NCBI RefSeq assembly: GCF_001748365.1
Contig: NZ_BDHH01000013.1
Span: 66,407 to 130,406 of the forward strand
DNA length: 64,000 bases
Reading direction: 5' to 3'
Origin: Fusibacter sp. 3D3
GTDB taxonomy: Bacteria > Bacillota > Clostridia > Peptostreptococcales > Acidaminobacteraceae
Made by a program: the position numbers and the translations under genes. Positions 47,426 through 56,164 of the stretch are shown here, in pieces. The notes beneath the pieces were generated by a model. It was not told the origin of the DNA, made no database searches, and was given only the letters and a program-made list of their open reading frames with translations. Position 1 is the stretch's first letter. The number at the start of each line of letters is the position of its first letter.

Positions 47426-47623
47426 ATGGATACTGCCAAAGATTATATCCATAAGCTGATAGATGAATTATCAGAGAAAGAGCTACCCGAAGTTCTTGAT
47501 TATATTGAATATATAAAATCTAAAAAATTGAAAGAGAATTATCAAGATTTACAAGATGCAAGCCAGTCAAGTATGTCATTTTGGGAAAATCAAATAGACG
47601 ATGAGGTGTGGAATAATGTATAA
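47426..47623 (+). CDS. Antitoxin of a type II toxin-antitoxin pair
   Basis: 65 aa with KLIDELSEKELPEVLDYIEYI and a hydrophilic tail, as in DUF2281-type antitoxins. It overlaps the toxin gene by eight bases. AGAGGTG at 47413-47419 decides for the ATG at 47426 rather than the GTG at 47417. It should bind the toxin and repress the pair's promoter. Confidence 0.75.
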   Translation: MDTAKDYIHKLIDELSEKELPEVLDYIEYIKSKKLKENYQDLQDASQSSMSFWENQIDDEVWNNV

Positions 47624-47954
47624 ACAAGGGGATATACTATTAGTACCAATTCCATTTTTAGATTTGACAGCAACTAAAAGAAGACCAGTCCTCGTTATAT
47701 CTAATGCTATTTATAATAGTCGAACCGAAGATATTATTGTATCTGCAATTACATCAAATATAAGAGGAACTGATTTTGAAATAGTATTTGATGCTGAAGA
47801 TATGCTAGAAGGAAACCTTCCAAAAATTTCATGCATAAGACCAGATAAAATATATACACTATCAAAGAATATTATTGTAAAGAAATATGGTGTGTTATCC
47901 CAATTAAAGGTATCAGAAGTAAGCCTGAAATCGGAAGAGATAATAAGTAATTAA
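47616..47954 (+). CDS. Toxin, PemK/MazF-family endoribonuclease
   Basis: 112 aa with the family features: GDILLVPIPF at the N-terminus, the RRPVLVISN strand and DIIVSAITSN, then SCIRPDKIYTL. MazF-like toxins cut mRNA at short motifs. GAGGTG lies in the antitoxin's end, with ATG at 47616; the earlier frame opening has no site. Together with its antitoxin it is bounded by two attC-like palindromes (47222 and 48035), the layout of a cassette. Confidence 0.85.
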   Translation: MYKQGDILLVPIPFLDLTATKRRPVLVISNAIYNSRTEDIIVSAITSNIRGTDFEIVFDAEDMLEGNLPKISCIRPDKIYTLSKNIIVKKYGVLSQLKVSEVSLKSEEIISN

Positions 47955-47970
47955 CCCGCAAGGGTTTTTC
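47953..47970 (+). terminator. Short terminator of the toxin-antitoxin pair
   Basis: AACCC-GCAA-GGGTT followed by TTTC overlaps the toxin stop codon. Confidence 0.6.
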
Positions 47971-48034
47971 TTTTAATAAAGAGTACATAAATAGAGAAAA
48001 AACATTAAAGTTAATTTCAAACGAAAAATGCAAC

Positions 48035-48160
48035 GCCTAACATTAAAATAATGTTTCTAAAGCACACAAAAAAATAAACCTCAAGGAGGCATAAAATGTG
48101 ATTTAGGAATATTGTGTCTCCCAAAGATGCGTCACCATTACCTCAATGTGCTCTTTAGGT
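48035..48160. repeat. attC-like palindrome 2 (126 bp)
   Basis: Starts GCCTAAC and ends TTTAGGT. The arm ACATTAAAATAATG pairs with CATTACCTCAATGT, the differences being G-T pairs, and there is a short unpaired GCTC next to the right end. An inner stem TTTCTAAAGCACA/TGTGATTTAGGAA closes the middle. The core G is changed to T. Confidence 0.5.
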
Positions 48161-48555
48161 TTTTTAAAACAGATTTTGAATAAACGCCTTACAAAAGGTA
48201 AAAATGAGATTGTGAATCCATGGAAAAATTGATACAATTACATAGATTCCCATTCCCCATGAAAGTACATTCAATCATTTGGACGTGTAAGAATCTATTA
48301 AGTTTCAAAAGCTTAACCTGCACCAATATGTGGTGTAGCCTCTTGCATGACAGTATCACAATTAGAAGGTTCTAAAGGGCATTTTGAACACCTAGAAAAA
48401 TCAAGGCGCATAAATTTGACTAGAAATGGCCACACGATGAGTATACTGACATAAATTGACCAGACACCTTTAAAAAGTGCAGGTTATCAAATCATTACCC
48501 ATTAATAAGTAGGTTAGATTTAAGTGAAAAAGTGGGGCATTTCAAGTTCTACTTG
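48161..48555. other. Region without a recognisable gene
   Basis: About 400 AT-rich bases with short broken frames. A fragment AAGAATCTATTAA near 48289 is shared with 50166, so part of it may be a decayed cassette. Nothing else is clear. Confidence 0.4.
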
Positions 48556-49050
48556 ACAATCAGTACTTGCAACCCTAACACTTAATGGTATGGCTGAAAT
48601 GCTCAAACGCAATTATTGGACGAACCGAGTGGGAACCATAGACAGTACAACTTCGATAAAGTGAATATAACCGTTTATGCAGATGATTTTTTCATAACCG
48701 TAAGAAAGAAAGAACCGCTAGACATGAACCTATTCAAGTATCTATGGAACTGGACAAAACGAAGACATCCCATGAAGTCAAAAACAGGGAGAATGAAACG
48801 ATACTTCGCTCAAATTGGTGCAAGAGATTGGATATTCAAGTCAGAGAGCGCACAGCTATTACTAGCAAGTGATTTCAAAATAAGCAGACACACTTTAATC
48901 AAATATCCATATCTCAAAGAGTATGAGGCATATTACCAGAAACGGAAGGCACTGAAAATGGTTAGTTATAAATAACTTAAGCCGTATGACGTGAAAGTGT
49001 CATCTACGGTTCATGGAGGGAAGAGGGTGTAAATCCTCTGACTTACCCGA
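48556..49050 (+). mobile_element. Group II intron 3' remnant 1 (reverse transcriptase end plus domains V-VI)
   Basis: Reverse-transcriptase pieces are readable: LATLTLNGMAEMLKRN at 48565 on, then VNITVYADDFFIT with the YADD active site (48661 on), then the maturase end RRHPMKSKTGR, GARDWIF to a stop at 48975. Domain V follows at 48978-49012 (CCGTATGACGTGAAAGTGTC, with an AGC triad before it), and domain VI up to about 49050. The 5' two thirds of the intron are missing, so it cannot move by itself. The downstream exon begins near TTTCAACGTTAGTA, like the end of an attC site. Confidence 0.75.
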
Positions 49051-49092
49051 CTTTCAACGTTAGTATTTGAGAAAATAGAAGAGGAGTTAATC

Positions 49093-49437
49093 ATGGGAAA
49101 ATATACAAATTATATTATACTTACAATATTTATAGTTTTTTTGGGGGATATATTGTATCTGTCAACTGGCAGTGCACTTTTATCAAACTGGGGGCCAGTA
49201 ATCATCACAGCTATAATAGTCGGTTTTAGGTTAGCGAAAAGTAATGATAGTCATGAAAGTACTAGGAGAAAGAGTTTACAAATCTCATTGTATGGTGGAA
49301 TACTTAAGCTAGTACTTAGTATTGTAAAAGTGAAGGGATTAACAATGTTAGCGGCAATACTAATACCATTAATTTATTCATTGATTATTTACTTATTCAT
49401 ACTAATAAGTATTAGGGGCTTTAAGTTAAAACAGTAA
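49093..49437 (+). CDS. Small membrane protein
   Basis: 114 aa with four hydrophobic helices (about 7-24, 29-46, 64-82 and 84-106) and a basic stretch between the second and third. No known motif. GAGGAG eight bases before the ATG. It starts about 30 bases after the intron remnant and is followed by an attC-like start at 49465, so it is probably a cassette gene. Confidence 0.6.
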   Translation: MGKYTNYIILTIFIVFLGDILYLSTGSALLSNWGPVIITAIIVGFRLAKSNDSHESTRRKSLQISLYGGILKLVLSIVKVKGLTMLAAILIPLIYSLIIYLFILISIRGFKLKQ

Positions 49438-49464
49438 AAATATTAGTAAACACGTTGAGATATC

Positions 49465-49584
49465 ACCTAGCATATAATAATGTTTCTGATGCGCACAAAA
49501 ATAACACCTCAAGTCACACTTTTCAGTACATCAGGAACGTCCTGTTGGATGAAACCGCATACCATTACCTTGAATCAAGCATCG
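49465..49584. repeat. attC-like palindrome 3, right end replaced by intron remnant
   Basis: Begins ACCTAGC and TAATAATGTTTCTGATG, like palindrome 2, with an inner stem TTTCTGATG/CATCAGGAA. The bases of this stem differ from palindrome 2 on both sides, so pairing is kept. CCATTACCTTGAAT at 49562 matches its right arm, and the expected right end is lost where intron sequence starts. Confidence 0.45.
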
Positions 49585-49840
49585 TGACAGGAAGAATGAA
49601 ACGATACTTCGCTCAAATTGGTGCAAGAGATTGGATATTCGTCAGAGAGCTCAAAGCTTTTGCTGGCGAGTGATTTCAAAATAAGCAGACACACTTTAAT
49701 GAAATCCCCATATCTCAAAGAGTATGAGGCATATTACCAGAAATGGAAGGCTTGCTGACCGCTGAAAATGGTCCCTTATAAATAAATTGAGTCGTATGAC
49801 GTGAAAGCGTCACGTACGCTTCTTAGGGGGAAGAAGAGGA
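49585..49840 (+). mobile_element. Group II intron 3' remnant 2
   Basis: About 240 bases that match 48785-49022 closely (same RMKRYFAQIGARDWIF coding piece and same tail), with small indels that destroy the frame. Its domain V (49788-49822) has lost the AGC triad (AGT). It lies directly after attC-like palindrome 3 and in front of the TrmO fragment, which it truncates. Confidence 0.75.
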
Positions 49841-49849
49841 GGCAATATC

Positions 49850-50104
49850 AAGTCTACGATTAGATTGAATAATGAGTATATAGGTGGATTAACTGGATTA
49901 GAAAGTTTTACTTATGTAATAATTTTGACATATCTGCATGAATCAAAATTTGTACGAGATAAGCATTTAGAAAGACGTCCAAGGAATTCTCCAGAGATGC
50001 CTTTGGTAGGCATATTTTCTCAAAGAGCCAAGGATAGACCTAATCCTATAGGGGTAACTGCTGTGAAGATTGTCGAGGTAGCTTCCGTCTATTCCGTCGC
50101 ATAA
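49850..50104 (+). pseudogene. TrmO/TsaA-like tRNA methyltransferase fragment
   Basis: Central part of a TrmO (YaeB) domain: GLESFTYVIILTYLHE and RPRNSPEMPLVGIFSQR, then RPNPIGVTAVKI. The full protein has about 150-230 residues; here only about 80 remain. The N-terminus is cut by the intron remnant and the C-terminus stops after VEVASVYSVA where the next repeat begins. TrmO methylates t6A37 in tRNA; this fragment should be inactive. Confidence 0.75.
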
Positions 50105-50180
50105 CATAAAGTAAGGTTTTTTGAATCACACAAAAACATCTCAAGTCACACTTTTTTGCACCTCAAGAATCTATTAAAAG
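50099..50180. repeat. Degenerate copy of the attC-like repeat
   Basis: GCATAACATAAAGTAAGG at the start and ACACAAAAACATCTCAAGTC inside align with palindromes 2 and 3, but no right end is clear. TAACATAAAGTAATG recurs again at 51154. Confidence 0.35.
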
Positions 50181-50226
50181 TTGTAAGAGTGCTGGAGAAA
50201 TTATTGAGATAAGGTAGGTTGTAATT

Positions 50227-51156
50227 ATGATAATTAGTGCAAGTAGGAGAACAGATATTCCCTCATATCATTCAGATTGGTTTGTTGATCGCCTTAAAGA
50301 AGGTTATTTGTATGTTAGAAACCCTATGAACTTTAATCAGATATCAAAAATATCACTTAAACCTGAAGATGTTGAATGTATAGTTTTTTGGACTAAGAAT
50401 CCAGAACCGATGTTTAAATACTTAAAAGAATTGGACGATTTTAATTATTATTTCCAATTCTCTTTGACATCATATAATAACAAAATTGAAAAAAATTTGC
50501 CTCCTAAAAAATTTCTAGTTCCAGTATTTAAACGATTATCTGAGATTATTGGTAGCGAAAGCGTTATTTGGAGATATGATCCCATTCTGTTGAGTGATGA
50601 TATCGATATAGAATATCATATCCATAATTTTAAATTTCTAGCTGAAAAATTGAGTGGATATACAGAAAAATGTGTGATAAGTTTTTTAGATGAATATCCT
50701 AAAATAAAAAAACAATTAAAAGACAATTGTATTAGAGCACCCAGAGATGAAGAAATAAATGAAATCGCTTTAGAATTTTCTAAAATAGCCTTAGAAAATA
50801 AAATCATTCTCGAAACTTGTTCCGAAAAAATCAGCTTAGAAAATTATGGAATTTCACACGGAAAGTGTATTGATGATGCGTTGATCAGAAAAATTTCTGG
50901 ATTATTTGGAGAAGTTTACAAAGATGGGAATCAAAGAGAAGAATGTGGATGTGTGAAGAGTATTGATATTGGTACATATAATACGTGTTTGAATGGTTGC
51001 ATATATTGCTATGCAAATTATACAAAAAACATTAACTTGGAAAATCATTTTGGTTCACCTTTATTACTTGGTGAAATTGACGGCAATAGTAAAATAACCG
51101 AAAGAGAAACTGAGAGTGTGTTCACTACTCAAATAAGTATAGATAACTTCTTATAA
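50227..51156 (+). CDS. DUF1848 family protein
   Basis: 309 aa starting IISASRRTDIPSYHSDWF and containing VFWTKNPEP and a C-terminal cysteine group (GCVKSIDIGTYNTCLNGCIYCYANY). DUF1848 proteins are thought to be radical SAM-like or Fe-S proteins from these cysteines; the function is unknown. An AAGGTAGG site precedes the ATG. The gene is AT-rich and stands between two copies of the attC-like repeat, consistent with a cassette. Confidence 0.8.
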   Translation: MIISASRRTDIPSYHSDWFVDRLKEGYLYVRNPMNFNQISKISLKPEDVECIVFWTKNPEPMFKYLKELDDFNYYFQFSLTSYNNKIEKNLPPKKFLVPVFKRLSEIIGSESVIWRYDPILLSDDIDIEYHIHNFKFLAEKLSGYTEKCVISFLDEYPKIKKQLKDNCIRAPRDEEINEIALEFSKIALENKIILETCSEKISLENYGISHGKCIDDALIRKISGLFGEVYKDGNQREECGCVKSIDIGTYNTCLNGCIYCYANYTKNINLENHFGSPLLLGEIDGNSKITERETESVFTTQISIDNFL

Positions 51157-51259
51157 CATAAAGTAATGGTGGGACCAGAGCTTGAAATAAAAGTAGGTCA
51201 AGGCAAAGAGAGAGGTTCGAAGATTTTGAAAGATATAATTGTGGAGGAAGAAAACAATA

Positions 51260-52303
51260 ATGATAAAACCAGCAAGACTAAAAAAGGGCGATAAAATTGC
51301 AATCGTCAGCTTATCATGGGGCGGTTTGGGCGATGAAGCATTTATTCACAAGTACCCTATTGCGAAACAAAGATTAGAAAATGATTTTGGTTTACAAGTC
51401 GTTACTATGCCTCATGCCCTTAAGGGAAGTGGTTTTGTAGCAACGCACCCAGAACTTCGTGCAAAAGATCTAATGGATGCCTTTGAAGACACTTCTATTT
51501 CTGCGATTTTTTGCGCTATCGGCGGAGACGATACCATACGTACACTTCCATTTATCAATTTTGAGACCATTCGCAATAATCCTAAAATATTTATGGGCTA
51601 TTCAGACAGCACGATTAACCATTTCATGATGTATAAAGCAGGGCTTGTTTCTTTCTATGGACCCTCTGTTATGTGTGAATTCGGCGAATATGTAAAAATG
51701 TTTGACTATACCGTATCTGCTGTAAAGGATGTATTGTTTGGTGAATGGGCACATTATTTGCTTGCTTCAAGCCCTGAATGGACTGATGATTATGTTTTAT
51801 GGAATGAAAACAATGTCAATATCCCTCACAAACTAAAAAAAGATACACACGGATACGAGATCATTAACGGTAGAGGCACTGTTAAAGGACATCTACTGGG
51901 TGGCTGTATCGATGTTTTTATGATGGCCATTGGAACAAAAATTTGGCCATCCATCAACGAATGGACAAATGCAATCCTGTTTATTGAGACAAGCGAGGAT
52001 AAGCCATCTCCTGATTTTATTAAGTGGACTTTTAGAAATCTTGCAGCACAAGGGATCTTAAATGTTCTAAAAGGGATTATCGTTGGAAAACCACAAGGCG
52101 AAAAGTATTATGAAGCATACAAAACTGCAATTACTCAGGTGGTCTATACTGAAGAGCATTTGCATGAATTGCCTATAATTTATAATGTGAATTTTGGTCA
52201 TGCCAAGCCGATCGGCATACTGCCTTATGGCATTATGGTAGAATTAAACTGCGCAGATAAAACGATTGTTTTTTTGGAGAGTGCAACGCTAGAGGTGCTA
52301 TAA
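51260..52303 (+). CDS. S66 peptidase (LD-carboxypeptidase/MccF-like)
   Basis: 347 aa. The GYSDST nucleophile motif is at about residue 114, and the conserved GKPQGE glutamate and NFGHAKP histidine of the S66 triad follow in the C-terminal half. LD-carboxypeptidases trim peptidoglycan, whereas MccF members destroy microcin C-like antibiotics; the length and PQGE motif fit the MccF group. The ATG at 51260 follows GGAGGAAG; the TTG at 51239 lies upstream of that site. It overlaps the next gene by one base. Confidence 0.82.
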   Translation: MIKPARLKKGDKIAIVSLSWGGLGDEAFIHKYPIAKQRLENDFGLQVVTMPHALKGSGFVATHPELRAKDLMDAFEDTSISAIFCAIGGDDTIRTLPFINFETIRNNPKIFMGYSDSTINHFMMYKAGLVSFYGPSVMCEFGEYVKMFDYTVSAVKDVLFGEWAHYLLASSPEWTDDYVLWNENNVNIPHKLKKDTHGYEIINGRGTVKGHLLGGCIDVFMMAIGTKIWPSINEWTNAILFIETSEDKPSPDFIKWTFRNLAAQGILNVLKGIIVGKPQGEKYYEAYKTAITQVVYTEEHLHELPIIYNVNFGHAKPIGILPYGIMVELNCADKTIVFLESATLEVL

Positions 52304-52938
52304 TGCAAAAGATCAAACTTGTCTGTTTTGATTTAGATGATACTTTGATAAGAGAAACGCACTCTGTTATGATACCTTGTATAATCAATAATAAGGAAAT
52401 GGAACATAACCTAATTCAGCAAAAAGAAATATCTGGAACATTGGATTATATTACCGCTGATTTTTTACGTGCAGAACTACTATGTGGCCTTGAAGAAACC
52501 AAGATAAAGGAAGGCTTTTTACAATTGGCAAAGCCTTTACAAAATATATCTGAAACAATATCACAACTTCACCAAAATAACATTAAATGTATCGTCGTAA
52601 CGGTTGGTCCAATTCAAGTTGCAAAAGTTGTTAGCGCACTTTGGGGATTTGATTCATATTATGGTAGTGAATACGAAGTGCTGGATGGCATGTTTACAGG
52701 TAAAATAACTAAATATGTAAATTCAGAACAGAAAATTGAATGCCTAAAAGATTACTGTAGCAAAACTCATATTGATCCCAGTGAATGTATTTCTGTTGGA
52801 GACGGCGCCACAGACATTCCCGTATTCAAATTTTGTGGAAAATCAATCGCTCTAAATGCGTCAGAAAAAGTAAAAAAAGAAGCAACCTATTGGATAGATA
52901 CAAGTGATTTGTTGGAAATATTAAAGGTAATTATATAA
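52303..52938 (+). CDS. HAD-superfamily phosphatase, SerB-like
   Basis: 211 aa with motif I DLDDTLI, motif II VTVG, and motif IV VGDGATDIPVF. The cap is of the small helical type of phosphoserine phosphatases. The ATG shares a base with the stop of the peptidase gene and GAGGTG lies in front, so the two are coupled. Substrate unknown; a role in the same pathway as the MccF-like enzyme, such as antibiotic inactivation, is speculation. Confidence 0.85.
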   Translation: MQKIKLVCFDLDDTLIRETHSVMIPCIINNKEMEHNLIQQKEISGTLDYITADFLRAELLCGLEETKIKEGFLQLAKPLQNISETISQLHQNNIKCIVVTVGPIQVAKVVSALWGFDSYYGSEYEVLDGMFTGKITKYVNSEQKIECLKDYCSKTHIDPSECISVGDGATDIPVFKFCGKSIALNASEKVKKEATYWIDTSDLLEILKVII

Positions 52939-52975
52939 CTCTTCAAACATAAAGGCTGTAGTGAGGTGAATTTTA

Positions 52976-53314
52976 TTGCATAGATTTAAAGAACTTTTTA
53001 TGACGTATTATGATTTTTTCAGGGGCGAAATTACTTACGAAGAATTTCATAGTTTTTTTAGAAGAAAAGATATGTTGCTCATCCAGTTTGTATGTCTTCT
53101 ATCATTTCTGTTAATTATGGGTTATATAAATGATATGCCCTTATACGTGGCAATTGGTGCCTCCATAGTATTGGCTTATGGGATTTTGCTCCAAACAAAA
53201 GCGAAGACCATCAAAGAGCAGTTTATGTACAGTGCACTGTGGGCGATTTCGAGCTTTATTATTATTGTTCTAATTTTAATTATTGCAGTTGAAGTGTTTG
53301 GATTTATGAATTAA
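52976..53314 (+). CDS. Small membrane protein
   Basis: 112 aa. A charged N-terminal 30 residues (FRGEITYEEFHSFFRRKD) and three hydrophobic helices (about 33-51, 53-70 and 85-108). TTG start with GTGAGGTG seven bases upstream; no ATG is suitably placed. GTTAGGCAAAA, also found at 47340, follows at 53336 and may mark a cassette border. Function unknown. Confidence 0.6.
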   Translation: MHRFKELFMTYYDFFRGEITYEEFHSFFRRKDMLLIQFVCLLSFLLIMGYINDMPLYVAIGASIVLAYGILLQTKAKTIKEQFMYSALWAISSFIIIVLILIIAVEVFGFMN

Positions 53315-53381
53315 CAAATGTTCAGTGATATCATAGTTAGGCAAAAGAATCAATTACCAACAAATAGTATGGAGGTTGCAT

Positions 53382-54821
53382 ATGAGTAAAGTGAAAATTG
53401 AAAATCCTAAAATATTCATATCTTATGCATGGGGAACGGAAGATTATCAAAATAAAGTTTTATCATTGGCAACAGAATTATCGAACGACGGGGTTGATGT
53501 ACAACTTGATAAATGGTCTTTAAAAGAAGGAAATGATACTTACGCTTTCATGGAACAATGCGTTGCAGATACGAGTATTACTAATGTCTTAATATTGCTT
53601 GATAAGCAATATTCAATAAAAGCAAATTCTAGAAGTGGAGGTGTTGGAACCGAGACACAAATTATTTCGCCAGAAATATACAATAAAACTCAACAGGATA
53701 AATTTATTCCAGTTATTTTTGAGCGGGATGAAAACAATGAAATACACAAACCCACATATCTCAAAGGATTACTACATTTTGACTTATCTCTCAGCGAACA
53801 ATATGATAATGAATATCAAAGATTAGTAAAGCGATTGTATGGAGTTGAAATTTTTCAAAAGCCTGATATTGGTAAAAAACCATCTTGGGTCGAAACACAG
53901 GTTACAGTAAGCACAAAAACTAGAAATGCCCATAGTATTTTAAAAACTAATATAACCTCGAGAGTTAAAAATGAGCAATTTGCTATGTTTCTCTCAAATA
54001 TTAAGGATGAAATTGTAAGTTACACTTACAAAAATGATTTGCCTAGATTAACGTCAGAGGATCATTTATTGGCTTACGAAGGCATAAAATCAGTGCGTGA
54101 CGAGTTCTTAGAATTGATGAGATATATTTCATTTGTTGACAATGCTGAGCATTATGTATCTAGTATGCTTGAAGAGACAATAAATACTGTTAAAAAAGAT
54201 AATGGAATATTAAAAAATATTAAACTCACTCTTATACATGAAATGTTTTTATATATTATAGCAATTTTTTATAAAAAGCAGAATTTCGAAGGAATTTCTT
54301 ACATTTTAGGGAAAACATATTTTGCGGATGATTACTCAATTAAAGCTGATAATTTTAATATTTTTTACTTTCATAATGAACAATTAGATGAGGCAGTTAA
54401 CAAACGTGATGATAAAAAATACTACTCTGGCACAGCTCAATATTGGATAGAAAATATAAATATCGAAGTATGCTCGAAGAATGAATTTACCGTTGCGGAT
54501 TTACTTTGCTATAACTATTCAATTTTTGGTGCAGATTATCACTATAATTGGTTTTGGTTTCCAATAACATATATCTATAGTGGCAATGATATGTCATTGC
54601 TGCGTACTTTAGCAACTAAGATGAAATCATTAGAACATTTTACTAAAACAACTAAGATCTTCGGTTATAATACTGTTCAAGACTTTAAACAAAAAATTGT
54701 TGAAATTGAAGCGAAAATTGAAAAAGGTGAACTAAATAAATACAGATATTCAGATTCGTTTGATAATGCACCTTTACTATGTGACTATATAAAGACAATA
54801 GAATTAGGTACATTAAAATAA
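53382..54821 (+). CDS. SEFIR-domain protein, candidate anti-phage effector
   Basis: 479 aa. Residues 5 to about 150 are a SEFIR/TIR-like domain: PKIFISYAWG, a DGVDVQLDKWSLKEG helix-strand and NVLILLDKQYS. Bacterial SEFIR proteins act as single-gene phage defence by depleting NAD. The remaining 320 residues are mostly helical with no motif I recognise and would be the sensor part. GGAGG at 53371 sets the ATG at 53382. It is bounded by a GTTAGGC core at 53336 and an attC-like palindrome at 54859, as a gene cassette would be. Confidence 0.8.
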   Translation: MSKVKIENPKIFISYAWGTEDYQNKVLSLATELSNDGVDVQLDKWSLKEGNDTYAFMEQCVADTSITNVLILLDKQYSIKANSRSGGVGTETQIISPEIYNKTQQDKFIPVIFERDENNEIHKPTYLKGLLHFDLSLSEQYDNEYQRLVKRLYGVEIFQKPDIGKKPSWVETQVTVSTKTRNAHSILKTNITSRVKNEQFAMFLSNIKDEIVSYTYKNDLPRLTSEDHLLAYEGIKSVRDEFLELMRYISFVDNAEHYVSSMLEETINTVKKDNGILKNIKLTLIHEMFLYIIAIFYKKQNFEGISYILGKTYFADDYSIKADNFNIFYFHNEQLDEAVNKRDDKKYYSGTAQYWIENINIEVCSKNEFTVADLLCYNYSIFGADYHYNWFWFPITYIYSGNDMSLLRTLATKMKSLEHFTKTTKIFGYNTVQDFKQKIVEIEAKIEKGELNKYRYSDSFDNAPLLCDYIKTIELGTLK

Positions 54822-54858
54822 CTTAATATCTGAATTAGTGTATACAATTGATTCCATC

Positions 54859-54983
54859 GCCTAACACGTCGGTTACCTAAATCACTCAGATGTCACAGCC
54901 CTTGCAGTGCAAGGACTTCGCCACTTTTCCTAAGGGAAAAGGAGTGACTTCGGTAACCGCGGGAACGATGCAAGACGTTATCT
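54859..54983. repeat. attC-like palindrome 4 (125 bp)
   Basis: Starts GCCTAAC and ends GTTATCT. Arm GGTTACCTAAATCACTC pairs with GAGTGACTTCGGTAACC (15 of 17), and two inner hairpins, CCTTGCA/TGCAAGG and CTTTTCC/GGGAAAAG, fill the centre. The right arm has an extra unpaired stretch. The FRG gene begins 22 bases after the end. Confidence 0.6.
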
Positions 54984-55004
54984 GAAAAATTTTAGGAGAA
55001 TTAA

Positions 55005-56063
55005 ATGCAAAATATAAATAATGAATATGAAAATATTGCCAAGAGCAAAGGGGAAATCATACAGTCATATACAGAATTACTGGAGAAAGTATCTGATTTA
55101 GCTTATGATTTTCCAAAACATATATTGTATTTTAGGGGTCAAAAATATGATTATACTACCCTTGATGGAAGAACCACATTGTATCCATCGATATATAGAG
55201 GTTTTCTTTCAAAAGATGAAATTAAAGGACGATTTAAAATATTAGAGGGCTCATCAAAAGCACTTATTGATGTTTCCAAGAAATATAGTTTAAAAGGTAT
55301 CTCTGAAATGAGAAAAAAGAAACAAATTTTGTGGAGTATTTTACAGCACTATGAAATATGCGATACCCCTTTACTCGATATTACTCATTCTCTGAGAACA
55401 GCATGTTCATTTGCACTAGAAAATAATGACGACTATGGATACGTCTATGTGTTAGCAATGCCGTATTTGACTAATCGGATTACATATAATTCGGAAGAAG
55501 ACTTGCTGCTGGTTAGATTGCTAAGCATTTCACCACCTGCTGCTAAGCGCCCATTTTATCAAGACGGCTACGTTGTTGGAACGCCAGATGTCACCGACAA
55601 TTATGAAAGAAAAAATGAATTAGATGTTGTAAATCGCTTAGTCAGTAAGTTTAAAATCAACAATAGTCAAATGTTTTGGGGAAATGTTTTTTCTCCTTTG
55701 AGCAATGAATTTATGTATCCCAGTGATGATACTTTTAGACAAATTCAACAAGAAGTAATTGAGTTAAGAAATAGAGGCTTTTATGACAATACCATTGGTG
55801 ACTTTCTAAAATTGTGGAATGAATTAGAACGAGTCGTTAAAGGGCGTTCTAATTCAACTGAATATGCTTCAATAAATGTAGCCTATAAATTACTTAGTGA
55901 TTCTAGCGAGCTGTTAAAAAAATATCACTCACAGTTTGACAAAGTAAGACAGTTTAGAAATGATTTAGTTCATGGAAAGACTAAAGGAATTGATGAACTA
56001 GAAATTGAGAAAAACATTATCATTTTACGAGATTTATTAGATGTTATTGATCAGCAAAGTTGA
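55005..56063 (+). CDS. FRG-domain protein
   Basis: 352 aa. The FRG motif stands near residue 45 (ILYFRGQKYD, then TLYPSIYRG), with ILWSILQHYEICDTPLLDIT of the same domain. The last 90 residues resemble a HEPN-like helical domain (RQFRNDLVHGK). FRG proteins are frequent in phage-defence neighbourhoods but their activity is unknown. TTAGGAG nine bases before the ATG. It directly follows an attC-like palindrome, with its start close to the core as in a cassette. Confidence 0.75.
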   Translation: MQNINNEYENIAKSKGEIIQSYTELLEKVSDLAYDFPKHILYFRGQKYDYTTLDGRTTLYPSIYRGFLSKDEIKGRFKILEGSSKALIDVSKKYSLKGISEMRKKKQILWSILQHYEICDTPLLDITHSLRTACSFALENNDDYGYVYVLAMPYLTNRITYNSEEDLLLVRLLSISPPAAKRPFYQDGYVVGTPDVTDNYERKNELDVVNRLVSKFKINNSQMFWGNVFSPLSNEFMYPSDDTFRQIQQEVIELRNRGFYDNTIGDFLKLWNELERVVKGRSNSTEYASINVAYKLLSDSSELLKKYHSQFDKVRQFRNDLVHGKTKGIDELEIEKNIIILRDLLDVIDQQS

Positions 56064-56164
56064 AGATAAATGTATGCTCTGTATGCGATGCTGTAATTTT
56101 TGCCCTGAATCAGCGATCCTGACTAAAGAATAACCAAAATACAACTCAAGCGAGGACTAAATCA

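Noticed and set aside
51152-51166. A fifth attC site at 51152
   Set aside because: Only the first block TAACATAAAGTAATG matches the other repeats; no pairing arm or GTTRRRY end is found within 140 bases.
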